Origin: Sesamum alatum
Taxonomy: Eukaryota > Streptophyta > Magnoliopsida > Lamiales > Pedaliaceae
Assembly (NCBI GenBank): GCA_034509735.1
Contig: JACGWO010000005.1
Span: 13,257,264 to 13,321,263 of the forward strand
DNA length: 64,000 nt
Direction: 5' to 3'
This document shows, in pieces, positions 54,612-64,000 of the stretch. The position numbers and the translations under genes were made by a program. Each line of letters begins with the position of its first letter. The stretch's first letter is position 1. Under the pieces are notes generated by a model, which ran no database searches, had not been told where the DNA came from, and saw only the letters and a program-made list of their open reading frames with translations.

Positions 54612-56761
54612 TGGTACGGTTGGGGAACGCGGCAAAAGCATAAAATTCAAAAAATTAAAATCGATTTTAATGGGGTGTTTTCTTAGAATTTTCGGCGTTT
54701 GGTGTTTGTCAAGAGCATAATAACAAAAATAAACATGTTGGACATATGGCTAAAGGAGGAGAACGAAAAAGGTGCAGAAATTAAATGAAATTTTACCTTT
54801 TTGCTTTCGTTAGACGAGCACCAACTTGATTTGTTTCCTTTACGTTCTCGTTCCATTCACTTTAGAACTCGACGTAGAATTCCTCTAAGGTGTCCACACC
54901 ATACATATGGAATATAAACTCTATTCTATTGCTAAATAGAAGAATAACTAAAGAAACCCAACAATTCCAAATAAGCCACTATTAATTAATGCTTTGTGAA
55001 ATGTTCAAATTCTAACTTTGAATCAAATTCAAGTAGAACATTAAGGAAAATATAAGGAGAGAGCATGATTTTTATCTTAGAAAATTGCAAGTGGCCGTGT
55101 TCATTTTTAGAAGTGTATATAAAAGTAAGCTAGTGAGTGCGGTATAAAGTAGTTCCAAATTCAAAAAGCATATAAGATACCCTAGATAACTCCTACAACT
55201 TGCACACAACTAATGCATAAACCACCAACCATGATGATGCATTCACCCCTCATGCCCGGCCACTATGATGGAGGAGTTGAGGAGTTTCAATTCCTCCTCA
55301 ACTTGCATTCATTTCTTGGGTTAGGTCTCTAAATTATAGATTGAGTTTGATTTAATTTGATTAAATCAAGCTCAATCAAAGTTTATTGGGCATTAAATTA
55401 ATTCAATTAATTTCAATCTAATTGAAACCCACTTATTTATTTAATTAAATTAAATAACATAAGTCCAAACACTAACTAATTGATCAAATCAATCAATTAA
55501 ATCAAACCCAATAAGTTAATCCAATTAATTTAATGTTCTAAGTCCAAAATTAAGTAATCCAATTAATTAATTCTTGGGCCTACCATCAAATGGACTTTCT
55601 CAATAAACAATACAATCCAATCATTTATATTCTCATTGAATCAATTTAATCCAATTAAATCAAGTTGTGTTTTCTAGAATTAATTCCAAATTAATTCTAC
55701 TAATTCCATAGTGATTTGTGTGTGACTCTTTAGGTTCACCCTCAACTAGATTTGGGTTTGTGTCTAACACAATTGATTCAATAAATCTAATTTAATTAAT
55801 TATTTTCAATTAACTATTAATCAGAATGCCCGTCAGCATGGGTGGACGTCTAGCAACGGTCTATGACACTAGAGACTTGGTGAATGTTGGTGTGAATGTT
55901 TAGGCTCCCAAGTTCTATACGGTTATGGTCATTCCTTCATCCGTCTCCCGGTAGTCTAGGGCATGGAGTTGGGCGTCGGTTCCCATCCTGGACTAGGCAA
56001 CTATGCTTAGTAACTCGAGACGCGTTTGCTCTATTGATCGACATAGAAAATTATTTTCTACTTGACCAATCGTTGTGGCCACAAACTCAAAGAGTTTAAA
56101 CTGTCTTAGAGCGTATAGGAGACTCGACTATCATATACTGACAGATGATGGATCCTATCTTGAAACTCACTGTCCTCACTACATATTCTGACTGCACTGG
56201 ATACGGTTTGTAATAACTACATCCTAGATGAGGTCATCTCTCGCCAAATCCAAAATACAACCATCATATGCATATGAGTGCCATGGTTCCTCAAGTTTGA
56301 GGACTAATTCCATATTATCGGAGTCGTAAAATTCCTATCATACCGACCAAGCCTCCAAGATTTTCAATATGACGACTCTCCGCGAGTCAGTTCAGTCGAC
56401 TCAACAACCTTATTAACTAACTCACTAAAATTGCATAGATGACCTATGTTTGTCACTGATGAAACTTGCAAGTTGCCCTATCTCGAGGTCCTCGAGTTGG
56501 AATGTTTTAGCCCATCCTTCATCAGTTGCTCTCATAGTTGCTATCCAATATGCAACCCAACTACATGGGTGATCCAATTGGTATGTGGACAATTGTTGTG
56601 ATGTTAAAACGCCGTTTAATGTAACCAGTAAGAACAACAAACACATAGTGTCACGGATCAATACTTACTGTATTCATCAAGTCATTACTACTTTAATAAA
56701 TATTGATGAATCGCACCCAAAATCGCCAATCCAATTGAATTTTTGATCACCTATTCTAATA
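54612..56761 (-). repeat. 3' LTR of decayed minus-strand copia element
   Basis: It runs from about 54612 (TGGTACGGTTGGGGAACGCG, aligned to the TGAAGGACAAGCGG start of other copies) to CACCTATTCTAATA at 56761. About 2.15 kb, diverged from the other LTRs but with the same order (GTGTGACTCTTTAGGTTCACC; TGGGCGTCGGTTCCCATCC; ATACCGACCAAGCCTCCAAG). The left end is less certain. Confidence 0.75.
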
Positions 56762-58950
56762 ATATCCCACTTGACCTAAAGCCAATCACCCATTTCCCTC
56801 AGACTATTTGAGCATGAGCAATCCGCAATACCAGCTTGGTCTACCTTATTTTCTACCAAGGTGATGCGGTCCGACAACACGTCACCTCTTCATACCATTG
56901 CTCCAAGCAGATGCTAGTGTCTAAGAATCTTCCTGGACCCATGATAAGATCCAATCATTTAGCTTGCGCTACAGTCATGTTGTTATCTTCCAAGGTAACT
57001 ACTGCCTCAACCATGCTAGGCACCACACCCAACCATATTAAATATGATTTTTCATCCAAACCACTTTTTTGAGCAACTTTAAAGTTGCCATACATTCGAC
57101 TTCCATGGCTAAATTCGTTGTGGCATCCCTCTTGGAACCTTTCTAGCCCACCATCTCACCATTAAGCCTAACATACATTCATATTGAGACTAGACATTAT
57201 TCACATGGCACTGGAAGCTAGTATCACTATAGCCTTCTAGAATCAACTCTCCATAGAACGTGCATCAAGAACACTTCTTTAATCCTTATTTAGGTACTAA
57301 AGATTGCTCTTAACAACTGTCTACTACCTCCTCCGTACACTCCTGATATCCGTTGTTATGCTCAAAGCATACACAACATCAGGCCTAGCGTATTGGACAA
57401 TATACCCATATTGTCTACAAAGGGACATAGGGGATGTCAACCATCTAGCTAAGCTCCTGATCAGTCCACGACGATTGAGTCTTTGATAGCTTATCCCTAT
57501 GAATAGGAATCTAATTCCTTCATGGAGAATTATGTGAAATAATGTTTGTGTTTCTGTGTTACCTTACATCTTAACATCATTCCAAATGAGTAAGGCGTTA
57601 CACATCTAAAACACTAGAAGCATAACCAAACTCCCACCGACCCTCAAGCTCGTTATTGACCGAGTCATACCCCATATGAACTCGTCAACATGAATATTCT
57701 AGTTACATTGAATTGAGTTCCATGTTGAATCACATGTCTCCAAGATATTGATTCGATCCAATGTCTAACATTGCTTCTCCATATGTCCTTTGGATTATAA
57801 TCCAATTGATCGGTCATACTCAGAAAGCTGTACATCTCAGGTATCTATGGTATCCTGGTCATCCCTAGGCAGACTGGAATATAGTCAGTGGGAAAAAATG
57901 ATTACAGATGATGTTTGCTTTATTGTACTGAGGTGTCATTCCACTTGATCCCTTAAGGAGCTATCCTCATGTCGATTATCCTCTGAAATTCAATTTTCCT
58001 TAGGACAACCCATGAACTTGTGCAAACCTTGTTTGTCTCCCACTAGTCCCATGTCTCCCACTCAAATACTTTGTAGGACATAGGCTTGCATGCCATATCA
58101 AATATGGTTTCTGGATCACAATCTTAGAAAAACGCCACGTTCTTCGACTTGGTGACCTTCCCAAGTACACGCCCAGGTAGTTTAGTGAAACACAAATCGA
58201 ATGTTGTCCAACAGGGTTTGATTCCTCCTTTATCAGAGATGTTGTTCAATTGTGGCGTTCCAGGAAGAATTCACTGAAAGAGAATACCATTCTCCTTTGA
58301 TACTTCAATCCCACTTTTATACACTCCACCTCGATCAAATCGAAGGGTTTAATTTTGCAACCAGTTTGGTACTCCACATTAACTCTAATTCCCTGAACCT
58401 TCTAGAGACCCTTAAACTTGTGATCCCCCTTCTGATCTTGTGCATTCAGTGATCCAAAGATGTTTGCTTGAATCCAATCAAACAAACCACTAGCAAACAT
58501 ACTTTCTCCCACAAAAAGCTTCTTGGTCATCTCCTTGCTCAGAAAGGACTTGTAAGATAGCATGCTCAAATTGTCTATTTCTAGACTGTTTGAATCCACC
58601 AACCTCCTTATCCTAACTAGAGGAATATGACCTAGCTTTACATGCCAGAGTTGCGAGTTTTACTTAAGTCTATTTTATTATTTGTTTTGTTCATTCATAA
58701 TCTAATTATGAGATAGTGTTAAAATAATTATATAATCAACTAGCAAATATGAAGAACCATCCTTTGTCAAATAAAAGAAACTTTTATTGATCAAAGGCTT
58801 GTAATCCAAATTGTCTAACAATAGAAAAAAAAAATTTGATCATGCTAGGTTACATAATTGTATCCTATCAACTCTGTCATAACATGATCACTATGATTAA
58901 GCCTAACTAGTGCTATAGCTTCTGCAGCATCAGCTCTTCCATCGCCTAGC
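56762..58950 (-). pseudogene. Decayed copia pol, minus strand
   Basis: It starts at the PPT (AGGTCAAGTGGGATAT on the minus strand) next to the LTR. RNase H and RT traces follow (TTAGCTTGCGCTACAGTCAT; CTAGGCACCACACCCAAC at 57019-57036). Further on are integrase remnants near 58400-58600 on the minus strand: MVDSNSLEIDNLSMLSYKSF, KEMTKKLFVGES and WIQANIFGSLNAQ, aligned to LIDSKNLEVGDLSDLPTCES, KMTKKPFVGQS and LVHTDVCGPL of copy 2. The protease-adjacent end breaks at 58950 where an LTR begins. Stop-ridden throughout. Confidence 0.82.
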
Positions 58951-60964
58951 TGAAGGGAAGTGGATCCACCCTGGAGCATGGTGGAAGCTCGAGGATCGGG
59001 AGAATTCAAAGCATAATGTAATCATGTAATAAAAGATTCGTCCCAAGGGGTGTACCCTTGGATGTTCCCCTGGGTATTCGATATAAAATGTGCATATACC
59101 AAACTATGTCACATAGGGCACAAAGGAAAAGGTAAACGAAAAAGGTACATGACGTGAATGACTCTTACGTTTATAGTACTCTTGACAAACATCTACTAGC
59201 TTTTCTCCATTTACTAGAACCCAAACTCGTCTACTAGGCTTCAAGTATAGAAGCCCTCTAATGACGTCCATACCACAACGGGAAGAGGTATTAACTTTTC
59301 TTGCTAGAGAAAATCAAACACTATGGAAGATGAAGACAAAAGAGACCAACACGGTCCATTAGTGTATCATTTTGTCTAACTTTGTTATTCAATTGATCCT
59401 AGATAAATGAAGAAGCAAAGGGGGATGAAAGGGAGAGGGGGTGGTCGATTCACCTTATGAGAAGAGAGCGAGTATTTTCCTTTTACTAGAAAATGAATAA
59501 TGAGTATGCTTGATAGAATAGATTATGTATATACATATATATATATACATAATTATTGGGACTATAAAAATGTGTCTAGATACATCTAAGACATGTCTAG
59601 GTTCATTCCCAATCTACTGTCCATTAAGCACCTACTCACAAGGTACGATCAAATCATACCAAGTGAAAAAATCTTGATTGAGGTTGACTTGTTCCTTTCC
59701 AAAAGGAAAAAATCCTATCTTCCAAAAATTGCTCATGACCGATTTTATGATCTTTCTTCAAGAGCAAAAGGTGGCCACCTCGTTATGGGAAGAGTCCAAC
59801 TCTTCTCCTTCCAAAAGCAGAAGTAAACTTTTCACTTGGGTCATAATTTAATGGACCGGGATTTATTTTAATCCAATAATAATAAGCCCAAGAAATCAAA
59901 TAAATTAAATCCTCAAGGTCCAAATAAACTAATTAAAAGACTTAAGACCGTAAATCTCTTTAATCAATAAATCCTATTTATTAATTAGTATGAGCCCGAT
60001 ACAATATCGGATCGTCCATCCAATCGACTATCCCATAAATAAATAATTTAATTTATATATTATCTTCCGGAATTTACTCCACATTAATTCCTTCACCTCC
60101 TCGGTGATTTATGTGTGACTCTTTAAGCTCACCCCTCAGCTAGACTTAAACTCGTGTCCAACAGAAGCTTGTCACCATGAGTTGCTATCTAGCAACAGTC
60201 CATGGCACTAGAGACTAGGTGAATATTGGGGGTGAACATTTTGACTCTTGATTTTGATACAGGTACGGTCCTTCCGTCTACCGTCTCCCAGTCTAGTCTA
60301 GGGCATGGAATTGAGCGTCAGTTCCTATCCTGGACAAGGCAGTTACACTTTACACTCGAGACTACATTCGCTTCATTGCATCGATGTAGAAAATCATTTT
60401 CTACTCGACCAACCACTGTGGCCATAGTTTCAAGGAGCATGAACGCGTCTTTGAGTGTATAGGAGATACCTCTGTCATAGACTGACAGTGGACGGACCCT
60501 CTTCTTGAAACATACCATCCTCGCTACACATTCTGACTACACTAGACAAGGCTTATGATGAATACCTCTTGCCAGATCCAAGATACAACTCTCGTGTATA
60601 CGTGACTGCCATGTTCCTCAAGTTCTGGGACTACTTCCATACTATCGGAGTCGGGGAACTCTAGCCATACCAACCAAGCCTCCAAGACGTCCATATGAAG
60701 ATTCCCTATGAGTTAATTCAGTCGGCTCGAATTCCAATTTACCAACCCACTAATATTGTATAGACATTCCATGTCTATCGTTGATGCAACTCAGTACTCA
60801 TCCAATTAATACGATATGAAGCGCAAGTCTCAGTAGGACGCTCTATGCCCTGTCTCGAGGTCCTCGACTTGAAATGTTTCAGACCCAACTCTTTATCAGT
60901 TGGTTTCATAACCACTATCCAATGTGTGGCCTAACTGTGTGAGTTGTCTATGTGGTCTATGGGC
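58951..60964 (-). repeat. Copia LTR, piece A (intact start, end truncated)
   Basis: It begins TGAAGGGAAGTGGATCCACC at 58951 within pol of the previous copy and follows the LTR to GTCTATGTGGTCTATGGGCTT at about 60964. There it is joined to a second LTR piece. Relative to intact copies the last 150 bp or so are missing. Confidence 0.8.
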
Positions 60965-62480
60965 TTAATCAACCATCAATCAAGCACTTACTCACAAAGT
61001 ATGATCAAATCATACCAAGTGAGGAAACCTTGATTGAGGTTGATTTGATCCTTTCAAAAGGAACAAGTCCTCTTCCAAAAGAAGCTTTGGTCTCATTATG
61101 GGAAGAGTCCAACTCTTCTCCTTCCAAAAGTGGAAGTCAACTTGCCTCTTTGGGCCATAATTTAATGGACAGGGCCTTGTTTTAATCCAATTAAAACAAG
61201 CCCAAAAAAATTATGTCAAAAGGCTTTTACTCCATTAAAAAACTTAAGCCAAGATACTGTAAATAAATATATCCGATTTATTTAATTAGAGCAAGTCCAC
61301 TACAATATTGGGTCATTCATATAATGGACTATCCCACGTATAAATAATCCAATTATTTATACTTTCTGGAATTAATTTAATCTGTATATTAATTCCTATC
61401 ATCCAGAATTAATTTCAAATTAATTCCTCCATCTCCTCAATAATTTGTGTGTGACTCTTTAGGTTCACCCTCAGCTAGACTTGGGCTTGTGTCCAACAAA
61501 AGCCCGTCACCATGGATGGCCATCTAGCAACGGTCCATGGCACTAGAGACTAGATGAATGTTGGCGTGAATATTTAGGCTCTAATCTCATATGGGTACGG
61601 TCCTTCTGTCTACCGTCTCCCGACCTTAGTCTAAGGTAAGGAATTGGGCATCGGTTCCCATCCTTGACTAGGCAGCTATGCTTAATACTCGAGACTACGC
61701 ATGCCTCATTACATCAACGCATGGAACCATTCCTTGCTCGATCAACTACTGTGGCCATATCTTTAAGCAACAAACGTGCCTCCGAGTGCATAGGAGATAC
61801 CTCTGTCACATACTGACAGGAGATGGATCCTCTTCTTGAAACCCACTGTCCTCGCTATACATTCTGACTACACTGGACAAGGCTTAGAATGAACATGTCC
61901 GCGACATGAACAGTCTCGCCAGATCCAAGATACAACCATCGTGTGCACGTGATTGCTGTGGTTCCTCAAGTCCGAGGACTACTCTCGCACTATCAGAATC
62001 ATGGAACTCCAGTCATACCGACCAAGCCTCCAAGGCTTCCATATAACGATCCCCGTAAGTCAGCTCAGTCGGCTCGACCCTAGTCGACCAACCCACTAAG
62101 ATCGTATAGACATCCTACGTCTATTGCCGATGAAAACACGACACTCATCCAATGAATATAACTCTTAGTGCAAGTCTCTATAGGACTCTCGATGCCTAGT
62201 CTCGAGGTCCTTGACTTGCAACGTTTCAGATCCAACCCTCATTAGTTGGTTTCATAGCCACCATCCAATGCGCGACATAACTACATGGGTTGTCCAATTG
62301 GTCTATGGGCATCTATTATGACGTTAAAGCATCATTTAACGTAATCGATAACCACAAAAGATACATGTGTAAATGACGAACACTTACTATGTTCATCAAT
62401 ACAAAGTTACTTTTAATAAAGATTGCTAAATAGTTCAAAAACCACCAAGCCAATTGGCTTTCTGGTCACCTATTCCAACA
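60965..62480 (-). repeat. Copia LTR, piece B (start truncated, intact end)
   Basis: It begins at AATCAACCATCAATCAAGCA, an internal LTR position already passed in piece A near 59610, and runs to CACCTATTCCAACA at 62480. A and B together give about one and a half LTRs in the same orientation. No TSD joins 58951 and 62480 (CTAGC against TTCAC). Confidence 0.8.
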
Positions 62481-63505
62481 TTCACCAAGAACAAGTTTGA
62501 GCCTTGTATACAAGAAGGTCAGTGGAAGTTCAGTTGCGTACTTTATACTTTACGTGGACGACATTTTGCTCATTGAAAATGATGCTAAGATATTAGGAGA
62601 CGCTAAAACTTGGCTGTCCACTCAATTTTTCATGAAGGATATAGGTTAGGCTTCCTACATCCTTGGCATCAAGATCTACAGGGATAGATTTAGAAGGGTG
62701 TTTGGAATGACCCAGTCCTCGTATATTGAGAAGGTTTTAAAGAGATTCAAGATGAAAAACTCGAAACGAGGATTCCTTCCTGTGGGGCATGGGATTAAGC
62801 TGTCTAAGAAATAGTCTCCCAAGACTGATGAGGAGCTTAAGCGGCTTTCGGACATCCCATATGCTTTAGCTGTAGGCAAAATTCAGTATGTTGTCCAGTG
62901 CACTAGACTTGACGTGGCTTTCGCTTTGAGCATAACACGTCGATATCAAGCGTGTGCCAGAGAGGCACACTGGAGTGAAGTCAAGACCATTCTTAGTACC
63001 TGAAAAGGACTATGGATATATTCTTGATTTACGATGGTGGAGAATTGATACTAGAAGGCTACAATGACGATAGCTTCCAGTCAGACGATGGCAATGCTAA
63101 GTCCCAGTCGGGTTTTGTATTCAAACTTAATATGGTGTGGTTGCTTTTGAAAGTTCCAACCGGGCTACCATAGCGGATTCCAACACACAGTCTGAATACA
63201 TACGAAGTCATTAAGGAGGCAGTTTAGATGAAAAGCTTAATCCAAGAGTTAGTTGTAGTGCCTATCTTGTGGTGATAACAATGGGGCGATAGCACAAGCC
63301 AAGGAACCGAGATCTCATCTCCGATCCAAGCATATTCTTAGACGCTACCATCTGCTTAGACAGATGGTCAATAGAGGTGATGTTTGGATGGATCGAGTCA
63401 GCTCAGCACAAAACATAGCAGATCCACTAACTAAGCCAATGTCGCAAATTGCTCATACTCAGCATCTGGATAAGATGGGCTTGAGGTCAATGGGTGATTA
63501 GCTTT
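62481..63505 (+). pseudogene. Copia RT/RNase H remnant, plus strand
   Basis: It starts in the RT region (FTKNKFEPCIYKK-like). YVDD with ILLIENDAKIL is readable near 62555-62590, followed by WLSTQFFMKD, ASYILGIKI, SYIEKVLKRFKMKNSKRGFL and DIPYALAVGKIQYVVQCTR. RNase H follows (GELILEGYNDDSFQSDDGNA). Stops and frame changes occur from 62646 onward. Integrase and gag are absent; the left side is the LTR end at 62480. Confidence 0.88.
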
Positions 63506-63521
63506 AGGTCAAGTGGGAGAT
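63506..63521 (+). other. Polypurine tract
   Basis: AGGTCAAGTGGGAGAT stands directly before the LTR TGTTAG at 63522. It is identical to the PPT of copy 1 and shares the 3' priming role. Confidence 0.88.
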
Positions 63522-64000
63522 TGTTAGAATAGGTGACTCGAAAGCCAATTGGATTGGCCTTTATGTAATATATTTGACAACTCAATATAATGTAATATTA
63601 TGTAATGAATAAGATGAGTATTCAGTACCACTGAAATTATATTTGTTGTGCTCATTCCAGTATGTTTATTTCTGTTCACATATATCACAAAAAGCCTACA
63701 GACCACATAGACAACTCAAGCAGTTGGCCCACGCATTGGAGGGTGGTTATGAAACTATTGATAAAGGATTAGTCTGAAACGTTCCAAATCGAGGACCTCG
63801 ATATAGGGCATCGAGAGTCCTATTGAAACTCGCATTTTGTATCGTATTCATTGGATGAGTGTGATGTTTCATCAGCGACAGACGTAGGACATTTGTACAA
63901 TCTTAGTGGGTTGGTCGACTAGGGTCGAGCCGACTGAACTAACTTGCTGAGGATTATCATATGGAAGCCTTGGAGGCTTGGTGGGTATAACTGGAGTTTT
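63522..64000 (+). repeat. 3' LTR (partial) of plus-strand copia remnant
   Basis: TGTTAGAATAGGTGACTCGA onward, following the family LTR to the window edge. The right end lies outside the window. Confidence 0.88.

Noticed and set aside
1..64000. CRISPR array, bacterial operon, rRNA or tRNA genes
   Set aside because: No regularly spaced short repeats with unique spacers, no operon spacing, and no cloverleaf or rRNA signature. TGGTATCAGAGC hits are retrotransposon primer sites.

Overview
The window reads as nuclear DNA of a flowering plant, probably a eudicot. It has GT-AG introns, a plant DOG1-domain gene, a plant RING-CH gene, Ty1/copia retrotransposons primed by initiator tRNA-Met, and CACTA, hAT, Mutator-like and Emigrant/pogo-like DNA transposons. 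It is mostly a nested transposon landscape; I see only two host genes. The species cannot be named from the sequence.

Layout. 1-12256: minus-strand Ty1/copia copies of one family (LTR about 2.0-2.2 kb, starting TGTTAGAATAGGTGACC). Copy 1 keeps its 3' LTR end, PPT and part of pol. An inverted LTR piece abuts it, followed by copy 2 (PPT, pol, gag, 1.8 kb leader). A 2,000-bp solo LTR (10257-12256, TSD CTCAG) lies beyond. 12257-18300: host-like DNA with foldback MITEs and a DOG1-like gene (14406-15300) carrying one frameshift. 18300-23739: hAT transposase remnant cut by a minus-strand copia leader and LTR; that LTR carries a nested solo LTR of another family (21679-23016). 23740-33701: a complete but heavily decayed plus-strand copia element (23893-33459) inserted into an LTR of its own family. 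33702-38712: remnant of a CACTA (En/Spm) element with dozens of GGAACGGT-type subterminal repeats, a Transposase_24-like pseudogene and a solo LTR (35445-37679, TSD CTGGC). 38713-42250: three foldback or TIR elements, one nested with a pogo/Emigrant-like element.

42250-48900: the one clearly intact host gene, a three-coding-exon RING-CH membrane E3 ligase (345 aa), with a GA microsatellite near its inferred 5' end. 49695-51664: a putative short non-autonomous LTR element with a Pro/Ser-rich interior. 52592-54354: a foldback element with 535-bp inverted arms. 54612-64000: three more decayed copia pieces and fused LTRs.

There is no operon logic. The host genes are independent; the rest can be read as insertion layers dated by target-site duplications (TSDs). 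No coherent new multi-gene system is visible. The most novel-looking items are features of the copia leader (a paired 11-bp palindrome and a GC-rich block), an inverted LTR joined at its exact terminus to pol, a pogo-like element whose short ORF joins an N-terminal-like helix to a C-terminal-like tail, and the Pro/Ser-rich LTR element.
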